A stretch of 64,000 nt of DNA from Bacillus sp. CH30_1T (GCF_008364765.1 NZ_VTUY01000002.1:126501-190500); one strand, 5' to 3'; shown: positions 7,527 to 16,724, counted from the first letter of the stretch. The notes: a model not told the origin generated them from the letters alone. Program-made: numbers and translations.

Positions 7527-8444
7527 ATGAAATACACAATCGAAATTGAAAATGTCAGCAAGATGATCCGCTCGAAAGAGATCATTAAGAATATTTCTTT
7601 CAATGTAGGAAAAGGGGAAATCTTTGGATTCCTAGGTCCCAATGGTGCAGGAAAGACCACTGTCATTCGTATGCTCGTTAATTTAATCAGACCGACAAGC
7701 GGAACAATCCGTATCTGCGGACATGACATAAACACAGACCGGAAACAGGCAATGGCCCAGATCGGAGCGATCATTGAACAACCAGAACTCTACAATTACA
7801 TGAGCGGGTACGCGAACCTTAAGCATTACGCAAACATGAATAACACTCCCATCACCCATGAAAGAATAATGGAAATCGCCTCAGTCGTAAATATAGAAAA
7901 AAATTTAAAAGAGAAAGTCAAAACCTATTCACTGGGTATGAGGCAACGACTGGGACTTGCTCAAGCTTTGTTGCACAAACCAGAAATCCTCATACTCGAT
8001 GAACCTACCAATGGACTAGATCCAAATGGAATAAAGGAGTTCAGGAAATACGTCAGACACTTAGCAGACGAACATGGCATGACCATCTTGATCTCCAGCC
8101 ATCTACTAAGTGAAATTGAACTAATGTGTGACCGGATCGGAATCATCGAACACGGTAAACTAATTGAACTGAAAGACCTTAAGGCTCCTTCCACCCTTCA
8201 GAATCATAAGTTTCTCATAAAAGTCAGTGACACCGAACTTGCTGCTGACATCCTTGGTACGAAGGAATTGCTCTTTAGAAAAGTGGATCCGAATACAATT
8301 GAACTGAGAATCCCAGAAGAGAATATGCCTGAAATTATACAAGAATTGAACTCTCATAACATAAGAATCTATTGGGCAGCTCCCATCACAGAAACATTAG
8401 AGGAACATTACTTCAGTACCTTGTCAGCATCGGAGGGCATGTAA
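7527..8444 (+). CDS. ABC transporter ATPase, bacteriocin immunity type
   Basis: This 305-aa ATPase has Walker A GPNGAGKTT (near residue 40), signature YSLGMRQRLGLAQAL, Walker B EILILDEPTNGLDP and an H-loop SSH. The C-terminal extension of about 90 residues is typical of the BcrA/YtrB/LanF-type drug-export subfamily. The permease partner follows after one base. In bacteriocin operons such pairs remove the peptide from the producer membrane. Good AGGAGG ribosome binding site. Confidence 0.88.
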   Translation: MKYTIEIENVSKMIRSKEIIKNISFNVGKGEIFGFLGPNGAGKTTVIRMLVNLIRPTSGTIRICGHDINTDRKQAMAQIGAIIEQPELYNYMSGYANLKHYANMNNTPITHERIMEIASVVNIEKNLKEKVKTYSLGMRQRLGLAQALLHKPEILILDEPTNGLDPNGIKEFRKYVRHLADEHGMTILISSHLLSEIELMCDRIGIIEHGKLIELKDLKAPSTLQNHKFLIKVSDTELAADILGTKELLFRKVDPNTIELRIPEENMPEIIQELNSHNIRIYWAAPITETLEEHYFSTLSASEGM

Positions 8445-8445
8445 T

Positions 8446-9471
8446 ATGTTTAAACTGGTCAAAAATGAATGGTACAAAAATTTTTTCCGCATCAGAAATT
8501 ATGTTAGCTTACTCTTTATCCTGTTCTTCTCCATCATTACGGTTCTGCTGCCGACTTTCTTTTCCTCCCAGTATACGACTGGCTCTTATGACAAGGACAA
8601 TTGGAAGGAAGAAGTCCGGGGTGAGTTGACTGCCTTGGATAAAAAGTATTCAGAAGCAGATAAAAAGCATGAATCCAAGCTTCAATCCGATCCTGAATCG
8701 ATGGAAGTCATGATTCTAGAATCAGAAAAAAATGAAATCACCGAAGAAATCAATCGATTAAACTATTATCTTGAACAAAACATCATGCCTGTCAGCAACA
8801 ATAATCTGTACGATAATTTACTTTCAGTTACACAGATGACGGGATTGATCACTGTTCTGATTACAGTAGTCGCTGTATCTCTCATAGCAGATGAATTTTC
8901 ATCAGGAACCATCAAGCTGTTGTTAATCAGGTCTGTCTCGAGATTTAAGATCTTACTATCCAAGCTGATTACCATGATTCTGTATATCTTATTCTATACA
9001 GCTTCAGCAATCCTTTTTACACTGGTCATCAGTTTGCTGATGAGTGATATCAATTCTTCATCGTCCTATGTATTCTCTAAGGGGATACACAACTTCATGC
9101 ACGAAAACTTTTATGTGCTATTTGCCCAAAATATAGTAACTCAGCTTTTTTCTATAATGATGGTTTCACTTATCGCCTTTTCACTGACTGTGATTTTCAT
9201 AAGCAAATCAGTTACTTTACCCCTTTCATTGGCCATTTACTTCATGGCGGGACCAATGACTATGTTCCTAAGTCAATATACCGATCTAACAAGGTACCTT
9301 TGGTTTGCAAACTGGGACTTTAAACAATTTCTACTGCCCTTCAAGCACACACAAGGGCCGCTTATCGAAGGGATGACTCTTACATCATCCCTGCTGATCA
9401 ATGTGCTCTACTGTATTCCTTTGCTGCTCATTACATTTTACTTCTTCCAAAAGAAAGAAATTTACAACTAA
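8446..9471 (+). CDS. ABC-2 type permease, partner of the immunity ATPase
   Basis: This 341-aa protein has an N-terminal membrane segment (about 21-45), a polar external region with a coiled-coil-like stretch (KKYSEADKKHESK to ITEEINRLNYYLEQ), then about five further helices from residue 125 on. This is the usual form of LanE/LanG or BcrB-like permeases. It starts one base after the ATPase gene, so translation is probably coupled. Likely role: self-protection from the bacteriocin. Confidence 0.83.
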   Translation: MFKLVKNEWYKNFFRIRNYVSLLFILFFSIITVLLPTFFSSQYTTGSYDKDNWKEEVRGELTALDKKYSEADKKHESKLQSDPESMEVMILESEKNEITEEINRLNYYLEQNIMPVSNNNLYDNLLSVTQMTGLITVLITVVAVSLIADEFSSGTIKLLLIRSVSRFKILLSKLITMILYILFYTASAILFTLVISLLMSDINSSSSYVFSKGIHNFMHENFYVLFAQNIVTQLFSIMMVSLIAFSLTVIFISKSVTLPLSLAIYFMAGPMTMFLSQYTDLTRYLWFANWDFKQFLLPFKHTQGPLIEGMTLTSSLLINVLYCIPLLLITFYFFQKKEIYN

Positions 9472-9485
9472 GGAGTGTCGGACAC

Positions 9486-9671
9486 ATGAAAGATTCAGTT
9501 TTAAAAAAAGTGATTCTATACATTCTCGGCATGATCATCGGTCTTACGATCGGCATTGTCATTTTTATCCCGATCGTAGAAGATACTGCCATAGGGCTTG
9601 TCATCGGGTTTTGTCTAGGCGTTACAACAGGAATCTCTTTGCAGCCCTTTGCTAAGAAGAAATGGTTCTGA
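9486..9671 (+). CDS. Small two-TM protein at the end of the bacteriocin operon
   Basis: This 61-aa protein has two hydrophobic helices (about residues 9-28 and 34-52) joined by a short acidic turn, with a basic tail KKKWF. The ribosome binding site AAGGAG is well placed, and the gene lies 14 bases after the permease gene. Size and position fit a dedicated immunity protein, but no family was recognised. Confidence 0.65.
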   Translation: MKDSVLKKVILYILGMIIGLTIGIVIFIPIVEDTAIGLVIGFCLGVTTGISLQPFAKKKWF

Positions 9672-9685
9672 TGAGACTAGTATAC

Positions 9686-9703
9686 AGGGATTTGTCCCTT
9701 TTT
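9686..9703 (+). terminator. Possible operon terminator
   Basis: AGGGA-TTTG-TCCCT followed by TTTT; outer TGATGA and TCATCA sequences can extend the pairing. The stem is short. Confidence 0.45.
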
Positions 9704-9785
9704 CATCAAGCTCCAATTTCACCGGTTTCATTCTAGCCTTTGAGTCCAAACAAAAATGATGAAGTTTTCATGCCTCGAGAGTAAT

Positions 9786-9840
9786 AAGGGACAGAGATCT
9801 CATTCAGATTAAGGATTTTAAAACGGGAGATCCGTCCCTT
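9786..9840. repeat. Inverted repeat with GGGAC / GTCCC arms
   Basis: AAGGGAC(A)GAGATCTC pairs with GGGAGATC(C)GTCCCTT. It belongs to the GGGAC-type REP-like hairpins scattered through this window. The rest of 9704-9982 shows no gene. Confidence 0.55.
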
Positions 9841-9982
9841 CTCTTCCCATCTATTATTGACCGAGGGAAGCAAGGGGGCGGTTCACTGTTTGTCCCAATT
9901 TCATCTCCTCCTTCCCCCTCTATATACAAGAATCCGGTTCAGAAGGATACCATGGGACAAACTTTTCTCATTCAAAATCACT

Positions 9983-11017
9983 TTAGTTAACGACACCAAT
10001 CCCACGCTCCCGGTACTCTTCAAGCTCCGCCATCAACTTAGCTTTCTCCACTTCAAACTCCGCGTCACAGTCTTCCTCCGCTGCCTCATCTTCAGTAAAC
10101 CATTCCGGCAGCTTTTCCGTTCGAACCGGTTTCCTTCCCCCACTTTGTACGTTTCGCTTATACACTTTCTCGAACATGATCTGTAACTCTTTCGCCCTCG
10201 CATCCTTCACATCCCGCACGTTCAACTGCTCCCACTTCACCAGGATCGCGTCCACATAGCTCCAGTAATGTTTCCCCTGTTCAACCGCTCGCTTCATCGC
10301 TTCCACGACGAGGCTCTCGGATAGACTTTCACACCAGGTTTTGATTTTCTCTTGAATATAAGACCCCAGCCTGCCGAATTCATTGTCTTTGAAAAAGGTA
10401 AGCGGACACTCCCCCGCGCTTTGTTGTTGTTGTTCATTATTTTCTGAAGGATTCTTTGAAGTACTCTCTGTATATGTCCCCTCTTCCACCGCAGGAGCCC
10501 CCTCCCCCTGATGGGACAGACCTTCCTTTGAAGGGGATGACGTGGTACGTTCGGACGTATCAGGTGGGCAAATGGAAACAAGTTCAGACACGTTACACCG
10601 TTCATTCATCACCCGTTTGACATTCTCAGCAATCGGCTGCACATACATCACATTGCTTAATATAATGCTCGATGAAGAAATCGTTCTGAACTCCCGGACA
10701 AGCAAATGATGATCCACAAGAAAGTCGATGGCATCCTTCACCTGCCGCTTTGTAAATCCGTATGTATCGGCAAATGCCTGATAGCTCTTCTGAAGCATAT
10801 CCCCCTTAAATTTCGTCCTGGCCCCTTTGATCATTCCGCTGTCATCCCTCATCATCGTCGGTCTGTACCAATATACGATATCCGCGAGTAACGCAATCGC
10901 CACAAAATGGGCCTTCCCGCTTGAAAAAGTAATGTTCTTATACCATAAATGAGGAACGATATTCCCCACAATCTCCAATTCACCGATTTGATCCACTACC
11001 TGACATCCTGATTTCAT
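9983..11017 (-). CDS. Winged-helix replication-initiator-like protein
   Basis: This 344-aa protein starts at ATG 11017, with GGGTGG about 8 bases upstream; a GTG at 11029 would add four residues. The N-terminal half (KSGCQVVDQIGELEIVGNIV, then SGKAHFVAIALLADIVYWYRP and YGFTKRQVKDAIDFLVDHHLL) looks like a winged-helix domain. The same pattern occurs in phage- or plasmid-associated DnaD/replication-type proteins of Bacillus. A low-complexity linker (about 160-195) leads to a C-terminal helical part with KLPEWFTEDEAAEED. It lies alone in an accessory region, and broken copies of the gene occur at 1457-1576 and 15229-15293, so it belongs to a locally duplicated, mobile family. Exact function is not known. 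Confidence 0.65.
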   Translation of the reverse strand: MKSGCQVVDQIGELEIVGNIVPHLWYKNITFSSGKAHFVAIALLADIVYWYRPTMMRDDSGMIKGARTKFKGDMLQKSYQAFADTYGFTKRQVKDAIDFLVDHHLLVREFRTISSSSIILSNVMYVQPIAENVKRVMNERCNVSELVSICPPDTSERTTSSPSKEGLSHQGEGAPAVEEGTYTESTSKNPSENNEQQQQSAGECPLTFFKDNEFGRLGSYIQEKIKTWCESLSESLVVEAMKRAVEQGKHYWSYVDAILVKWEQLNVRDVKDARAKELQIMFEKVYKRNVQSGGRKPVRTEKLPEWFTEDEAAEEDCDAEFEVEKAKLMAELEEYRERGIGVVN

Positions 11018-11212
11018 CTTCTCTTCCACCCTTCTTATCTATTCATGTTTTAAATAGGTTGGAAGAGAGAAAAAGGACACCTCTTGAAGAATATTTTTTA
11101 GAAAGATTCCATTATTACGATAGTACTGGTCTTATCAATAATTTCCGATATGAAATAACGTCATGCCGAATATAATTTAGAAACAAAATGACAAACTTTC
11201 AGGGGGACAGCT

Positions 11213-12025
11213 ATGAACACCTATATTGAAGTGGAACCAGGAATCGAATTATTTGTGCAGGATATCGGCAGTGGGGAGCCCATTGTATTTATTCCAGGCT
11301 TTACATTTACTACAGAAGTCTTTTCCGAGCAGGTCAAGCATTTTTCAAAAACTCACCGTACGATTGTGATGGATCCGAGAAGCCATGGCCGGTCCACCAT
11401 GACGGTTCACGGGAATGACTATGTCACGCATGGAACTGATCTCGAAAAGGTATTGAAGCAATTAAAGGTCGAGAATGTAACGCTTGTCGGCTGGTCATTC
11501 GGATGCCTAACAGTTTGGGAATATATCCGCCAATTCGGTACGGATGGGATCAAATCCATTGTCCTCATTGATATGCCGCCAAAATCTCTATCTGTTCAAC
11601 AAGACGAGGACTGGGTGGAAGGCAAGCTTGATGACATGGCTGCGGCCTACACGAACTACCTTCGTAATCCAAAAGGACAACGGGATTTCATTGCTGCTTA
11701 TGCCACCGGAGTCATGGTCCAACGGGAGCTGAAGGAAGAAGAATTGGTATGGATTGTCGAGCAATCACTGAAAACACCTTACTATATTGCCGCTAATTTG
11801 TTTTCTTCCGGGCTCTTCTCGGATTATCGTGTGGAGGCGGCAGAAAGCAGTGAATCCGTACCGACTCTATATGTTGTCGCCGAGCACTGGGCTGAAGTTG
11901 CGACCTCCAATCTGAGGAAGCTTGCGCCTAAAGCGTCGGTGGAGGTATTGGGAGGACATCTTATGTTTTGGGAGTATAGTGAGAAGTTTAATGGGATTGT
12001 TGAGGGATTTTTGGAAGGGAATTGA
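11213..12025 (+). CDS. Alpha/beta hydrolase
   Basis: This 270-aa cytoplasmic alpha/beta-hydrolase has the oxyanion motif near FIPGFTFTTE, the nucleophile elbow GWSFG (Ser about residue 94), and a late GGHLMFWE that carries the catalytic His. The acid is probably in TLYVVAEHW or nearby. Family members include chloroperoxidase-like esterases and lactonases; the substrate cannot be read from sequence. The gene is isolated, with a strong ribosome binding site (CAGGGGGACAGCT). Confidence 0.85.
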   Translation: MNTYIEVEPGIELFVQDIGSGEPIVFIPGFTFTTEVFSEQVKHFSKTHRTIVMDPRSHGRSTMTVHGNDYVTHGTDLEKVLKQLKVENVTLVGWSFGCLTVWEYIRQFGTDGIKSIVLIDMPPKSLSVQQDEDWVEGKLDDMAAAYTNYLRNPKGQRDFIAAYATGVMVQRELKEEELVWIVEQSLKTPYYIAANLFSSGLFSDYRVEAAESSESVPTLYVVAEHWAEVATSNLRKLAPKASVEVLGGHLMFWEYSEKFNGIVEGFLEGN

Positions 12026-12380
12026 TAACACATTTTTTTCTTATATTTCATTCGTTCTAAAAGAAAAGGTGAGATTATGGGACGTCCCCTCCCCCCTTGT
12101 CCCGGAACTAAATAGAGACGGGTGATTAGTCTACTCTTTAATTCCATATTTAATAAAAAGTAGAATGGGAACCTTTCCCGTTTAACTAGAGTAGAATTAG
12201 AACCGTCCCTATGTTATCTTTCGGTGAAATCATCCTTTTCCACTAATTTAGAAAATATGTATATGGACTTATTTTTATCCGAAAAAGGAATCTTCTGTAA
12301 AAAATCAGGAAGAGTATGGTAAATTTATAGGTGAATTTAATAAAGATTATAAACTTAAGTTCTTAATTGGAGGGGTACTT
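12026..12380. other. Intergenic region with a REP-like repeat copy
   Basis: It holds one copy of the dispersed AGAACCGTCCC-ATGTTATC repeat (about 12130-12218), preceded by the AT-rich TAATTCCATATTTAATAAAAAGTAGAA-type arm shared with other copies. No gene seen. Confidence 0.5.
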
Positions 12381-12620
12381 ATGGATAGAAAACAGAGAAA
12401 TAAACTCGTGTACAATCTCTCAATAATAATCAGTACATTAATTTTAGGGATATATACATACCCTAAAGCAATATCGGAATTTTTCTTTTTGGTAGTTGGG
12501 ATTGGGATTTTCTTTACTATTGGACTTGTGTTTCCAAGAACCAAAAAAAATTCAAAAATGATATTTTGGATAGGGTTTTCAATAATGTTTATAGTTATTT
12601 TAAGCTTTACTCTAAAATAG
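12381..12620 (+). CDS. Small membrane protein
   Basis: This 79-aa protein has three closely spaced hydrophobic stretches (about residues 12-26, 31-48 and 57-77) separated by basic turns. The ribosome binding site (TTGGAGGGGTACTT) is excellent. No family recognised; the AT-rich codon use matches the accessory region around it. Confidence 0.6.
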   Translation: MDRKQRNKLVYNLSIIISTLILGIYTYPKAISEFFFLVVGIGIFFTIGLVFPRTKKNSKMIFWIGFSIMFIVILSFTLK

Positions 12621-13032
12621 TAACAATATATTTCTCCACATAATAAGAAAGAACATATAAATTGTTCTGCTTGTAAAAAAATGGAGGATTACAGTAAAAA
12701 TGAAACAACCTAAACTGGCACCGCAACCGTACGCAGCTCCAAATAAACACCCACCAAAAAGGAGTTCACTTCGATCCTTAAGGTTTTACCATACTTAACC
12801 AAAAAAGACCTGAGATAATAACAGCTCACTAGGTTCTCCGCCCAAGAAGATGGTCCTAACACCCTAGGCAAACGGTGGTCAATTAGACGGCAAGAAAGGT
12901 AAGGTTTCTTGTCTGTAATCAGGCAGCATTCATGTCTTTTGTTTCATAAAGTAACAATCTTGAAACTCTTTTATTCCACCATATTTATGAAAAAAGTAGC
13001 GTGGGAACCGTCCCCATGTTATCCTAACAGCC
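12621..13032. other. Intergenic region with degenerate repeats
   Basis: A REP-like copy occupies about 12928-13020 (GTTTCATAAAG, then CTTTTATTCCA, ending GGGAACCGTCCCCATGTTA). It resembles 17030-17124 over about 90 bases. A 32-codon frame at 12700-12798 is not convincing. No gene called. Confidence 0.5.
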
Positions 13033-13839
13033 TTATTTCTTCCGATACTTATCCTCAATTATCTTATACCCCTCGTGGTTAATCATATTCCACTCAGTCT
13101 TCTTATAGTTAAGCGCTTTGAGTCTCTCGTTGATCCAATCAGGATCATATTCCCTGAAATATGATGATTCAGCCCACGCTTTCATGACCTCATGCTCTGG
13201 ATGCTTCTCATCACGATATGCTTTAAGAAATTCATAGAACCCATGCATCCCGCCTACATCTTCAGGGGGTGCTGTCTCTGCTCCGTCAAGAAGGGTTGGA
13301 AAACCAAAGTAGTAATCATCGACAATCTGCTCAAGCTCCACGGTGACATGCCAATCATCACCAAAATCATAGGCATATCTGATTTCCTTATACTTCTCCA
13401 GGTAATCATCGATCTTTAAACCAGTGGGTTTGCGCACTTCAATCTTCAATCTTTCCTGATAGTTCTTCTCAAATTCCAACCTTTCAAGTGGCATGGATTT
13501 TAGCCGTTCTTCATACATGGCTTTGTTTTTCTTATAATGCTGATGCTCAAGGTAAGCTTCTTCATTATCCGTGACAATCTTATGATCCTCAGTCAAATCA
13601 AATTCAAACAGGTGGTAGTCCTCATAAGGGTAACCACTCTGAAAATTGGTTATGTTCTGGATGACATCATGAAGCCTTTTATATGTCGCTCCTGCTGGCA
13701 TGATGACTCTTCTCCATATTAAGGGATTGGACTGTTCTAATTCTATTCTTACAATGTATGATTTCAATTTGGATTCATCTCCATTTACTATTTGATGAGC
13801 AGCAACGACAGCAAGCATATGCTTAGATCTATTACCCAT
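13033..13839 (-). CDS. Plasmid pRiA4b ORF-3-like protein
   Basis: This 268-aa protein contains the pRiA4b ORF-3 / IS1096 TnpR-like domain: SYIVRIELEQSNPLIWRRVIMPAGATYKRLHDVIQ (about residues 25-60), DYHLFEFDL, then AYDFGDDWHVTVELE and the CxxGxxxxPPEDVGG-type block, here LLDGAETAPPEDVGGMHGFYEF. Family members occur on plasmids and near mobile DNA; no biochemical function is firmly established. The ribosome binding site is weak, so the start could be further in. It belongs to the accessory block. Confidence 0.8.
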   Translation of the reverse strand: MGNRSKHMLAVVAAHQIVNGDESKLKSYIVRIELEQSNPLIWRRVIMPAGATYKRLHDVIQNITNFQSGYPYEDYHLFEFDLTEDHKIVTDNEEAYLEHQHYKKNKAMYEERLKSMPLERLEFEKNYQERLKIEVRKPTGLKIDDYLEKYKEIRYAYDFGDDWHVTVELEQIVDDYYFGFPTLLDGAETAPPEDVGGMHGFYEFLKAYRDEKHPEHEVMKAWAESSYFREYDPDWINERLKALNYKKTEWNMINHEGYKIIEDKYRKK

Positions 13840-14058
13840 TCACTTTAAATGATTACCTTACCCGGCTCCATATAACCAAGAGTTCTTGGGTTGGTCGATT
13901 AAACAAAACCATAATAGAACATACTTTTTTCAATGTTTTTATTTCATTTACCTCGATTCTTTCTTTGGTTAACTGATCGGGATCCAATTCTTTAACTTTT
14001 AATGCGATATATACAAAAAAACAAGATTCCTTCAATCTAAGAACCTTGTTTCACTGCA

Positions 14059-14223
14059 TTAAGATTTTTTTCCCTTTCTAGAAACAACGTATAAGATTAA
14101 TACTAAAATAAACAATGAAATACCTACAACACTAGTTAGTGATTCATTGTTAAACGTAAAGTTCACGATTGTGAGAATTAATAAACAGAAAGCACCTATT
14201 AGTGGTAATTTCTCTTTTAACAT
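14059..14223 (-). CDS. Mini membrane protein, candidate immunity partner
   Basis: This 54-aa protein has two hydrophobic helices (about residues 6-22 and 29-47) and a basic tail VVSRKGKKS. The start at 14223 is chosen because AAAGGGGG lies 9 bases upstream, although the frame opens further 5'. It is divergent from the secreted protein at 14358. Small two-helix proteins beside secreted antimicrobial-like genes often give immunity; this is inference. Confidence 0.5.
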   Translation of the reverse strand: MLKEKLPLIGAFCLLILTIVNFTFNNESLTSVVGISLFILVLILYVVSRKGKKS

Positions 14224-14357
14224 GACAAAATACCCCCTTTCAACCACAACATTTCTACTATTTTTGCGTAAATAATACATTTTTTGTAAATTTAATAGAA
14301 TTTATTTCAAATTTTATGATAGAGTAACTGTATTATATTGTAAAGGAGACGAAAGTC

Positions 14358-14957
14358 GTGAAATTTAAGAAACTCATATCATTCATCGCTGCTGTATTTT
14401 TGTTTAGTACACTTGCTCCGGTATTTCCTGCTGCTGCAACTGAAACTGGACTTACCGAAGAAGACCAAGCAATAGACGAGGAAATGTTTGAACAAACAGA
14501 AGTTATCTTAGGAGCAATAGAAAAAATTCCTAACGGTATTGTAAAGCAAGGTCCTGAAAAAACGGCACAATGGTTACAAAATAAAACTGGATTATATGTG
14601 AGTGTTGATTCTGATCAAAACCTACTTTTCAGTGAAACTCCACCTGCTCAAGAAGGTACTTTCCAAACAATGAGCGTAGCTGGTTGTGTTGCAGCTGTTG
14701 GAATAGCGATTGTCAGTAACGGCCTTCCATTTTCAAAAATATTAAAAGTTAAATCAGCCATAAAAGCTCTTGGTGGAGTTTCAAAAACAGTATCTAAGGT
14801 TAAAAAATATTATGATAAATACCGATTTAATGGATTCTCGAGAAATGATTCCATTAGAAAAGCTTTAGATAGCGCTTCAGATGGACTAGCCGCTAATACT
14901 AAGTCTGCGCTTCTAGACTTCTTTAATTTAACAAATGTCGTTGCGAACTGTTTTTAA
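14358..14957 (+). CDS. Secreted protein, candidate large bacteriocin
   Basis: This 199-aa protein starts at GTG with AAAGGAGA 10 bases upstream. It has a clear Sec signal peptide (KFKKLISFIAAVFLFSTLAPVFPAAA, cleavage about residue 29). An acidic pro-like region follows (about 30-105). Then comes a cationic C-terminal domain with a hydrophobic segment (SVAGCVAAVGIAIVSNGLPF), a lysine-rich amphipathic stretch (KILKVKSAIKALGGVSKTVSKVKKYYDKY) and a final Cys (NVVANCF). Two Cys in the last 90 residues could pair. The design recalls SdpC-like or streptococcin-type secreted toxins, but no homology was established. A terminator follows. Confidence 0.65.
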   Translation: MKFKKLISFIAAVFLFSTLAPVFPAAATETGLTEEDQAIDEEMFEQTEVILGAIEKIPNGIVKQGPEKTAQWLQNKTGLYVSVDSDQNLLFSETPPAQEGTFQTMSVAGCVAAVGIAIVSNGLPFSKILKVKSAIKALGGVSKTVSKVKKYYDKYRFNGFSRNDSIRKALDSASDGLAANTKSALLDFFNLTNVVANCF

Positions 14958-14991
14958 ATATTGATTAATACAAGTCTACGAATTAACACAA

Positions 14992-15020
14992 AAAAGGATC
15001 TTCGAATAGAAGGTCCTTTC
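14992..15020. terminator. Bidirectional hairpin after the secreted protein gene
   Basis: AAAGGATCTTC / GAAGGTCCTTT (one G-T pair) with loop GAATA. The A-tract to its left gives a T-tract on the minus strand, so it can also stop minus-strand transcripts. Confidence 0.65.
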
Positions 15021-15228
15021 ATCAATATTCAAAGATTTATTACATTGTATTTTGATATTAAACCATAAAAAATAAGAGTAAGCTTTAGCTCGCTAATGGG
15101 TTTATTCTTATTTATACTTATTTCTTATCAAGTTGGTTCATAAGTTATTCGCTTTTCCCCAGCTTGATTAGCCTCTTTTGTTTCAATAGAATAAAAAAGA
15201 GGAACAGCTTTGCTTTCTCCTCTTCTGA

Positions 15229-15293
15229 CTATTCGTCAATATTCCCCTGAATAATTTCGGCTTCTCCAGTGAACCAATCCGGCAACTTCTTCG
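15229..15293 (-). pseudogene. C-terminal relic of a second replication-type gene copy
   Basis: The minus strand reads KKLPDWFTGEAEIIQGNIDE then stop, matching the EKLPEWFTEDEAAEED region of the protein encoded at 9983-11017. No matching upstream part remains. Confidence 0.55.
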
Positions 15294-15334
15294 TCCCCTA
15301 CTTGAATTGAACCCCATTTCCTATTAAAAATGAG

Positions 15335-16377
15335 TTACCCATAAAAAATCACTTCCAACCTTTTCATCACACCAACCACTTCCTCCATTAACTCATGCTC
15401 TTCTATTTTTTTCAGCTGAAGTAATAGACTGTCCAAAGCCCCCTCCACTTCTTCTCGAAATAATTTCTTATCAATAGATATATTCAGAGTTTTGTTATGA
15501 CTATATTTATTTTTCTTATAGTTGATTAAACACTTATTAAAGGCTTTATTTACATCTGCCGTTTCAATTGCACTGTGACATGAGGAGCATAGAGTGACCA
15601 GATTATAAAGATGATGAATACAGCCCTTGTCCCTTGGGATCTTATGATGAACATGTAAATCCGTTTCACTTACACATACTACACAACGCCAATCGTCACG
15701 TTCTTTTACTTCTTGCTTTAATTGCTCAGTAAAAGACTTGTTCCACAGGTTGCTGAAACTTATGTGACCACCTTATTGTTGAATGATGTCCAATACCTCA
15801 AGGTGAGGGAGGATGATCATTTCTACCGTGCTCATGATGATGTCAGTTATCGAATCGGTTGTATCTAATTCTTCATCGTGTCCATCTTCATACTGTTGAT
15901 TATTAGCAAACATTACTTGAGACAGCTCCACCACGAAGGGCAGCATTTCTTTTCTGTTCACGGCCAATTGACCTTTTGCAAAATCATATACAGATTCAAT
16001 GTCAGCGGTTTTCCAATCCTTCATTTGCCGCTTAAGGGTTGCAGGTACCATGGCACGCCAGGATTCATCGTGCTTAGAGGCTTCATGTTCCGTAATCCTT
16101 CCTCCTTTGTACTTTTCTATAACTCCCAGAACATCAAGTTCTTCTTGTGCTATAGAAAATTGGGCAGTCGTTTATTCCTTTTCTTATCCGAATTATCTAC
16201 CGGCTTGATTTCTGGCAACTGCTCACCAGGGGTGATTAAGTATAGATATCCGTCTTTTCCAGATTTCATTTCGCCTTTACTACCGCAAGAAAAACAGCGA
16301 TCCCCCCTTATTCGTTGATATTCATTAAGAGAATGCTTCGTTTGATTACAAGCTTTACAGGTAATGCCATCCCTCAT
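15335..16377 (-). pseudogene. Broken zinc-ribbon/HNH endonuclease gene
   Basis: Three minus-strand pieces follow each other. First, 16377-16150 encodes 75 aa beginning with a CxxC zinc finger (CKACNQTKHSLNEYQRIRGDRCFSC) and ending at TAG. Second, after a frame change, an open piece continues as FSIAQEELDVLGVIEKYKGG and runs to TAA at 15773. Third, in the same frame after that stop, 15772-15335 encodes an HNH nuclease domain: RDDWRCVVC, then DLHVHHKIPRDKG, HHLYNLVTLCSSCHSAIE, with no usable start. The simplest reading is one former gene of about 355 codons, broken by a frameshift and a nonsense codon. Alternatively the first piece is a separate small gene. Sequencing errors could also explain both breaks. 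Confidence 0.6.
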
Positions 16378-16430
16378 GTTTGATACCCCTTTCTATAAAT
16401 ATACATTTCGTAAGTATTGCATTAGTAAAG

Positions 16431-16505
16431 AGCCACTTGTGCAACTTTTGAGCCGCCAAGTGCGGATAATAGAGCCACTTAATGCACCTCAATGAGCCAC
16501 TATCT
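16431..16505. repeat. Degenerate tandem repeat with AGCCAC units
   Basis: AGCCACTT-type units begin at 16431, 16451, 16473 and 16495, a spacing of 20-22 bases. It lies in a gene-free stretch beside decayed genes. Apart from this and the transposase relic, 16378-17212 holds no gene. Confidence 0.5.
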
Positions 16506-16684
16506 CCATTATGTATTAAAACAGCTATCTAAATCAGTATTTCGATAGCTATATAGCTATGTGATTTACTTAAAACTCATTCTTCTAACTGGACTTCGAT
16601 AATTGAAACTGCTTGTCTGACAAGATCCTCCTGGTCCAAATCTTCCTCTTCATTAGCTTACAGACAGAGGGGTAGAAGGAGTTC

Positions 16685-16720
16685 GGGTAGAATGGGGACG
16701 ATCCCCACTCTACCCCTTAA
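16685..16720. repeat. REP-like hairpin beside the transposase relic
   Basis: GGGTAGA and TCTACCC enclose TGGGGA-CGA-TCCCCA. It lies just past the stop of the relic, as expected for the end hairpin of a Y1-transposase or REP-type element. Confidence 0.6.
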
Positions 16721-16724
16721 CAAC

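Noticed and set aside
12700..12798. 32-codon frame with GGAGG upstream
   Set aside because: Short, low-complexity and without a known pattern; spacing is long.
13853..14035. 60-codon minus-strand frame
   Set aside because: No ribosome binding site and no family; may be a gene remnant but not supportable.
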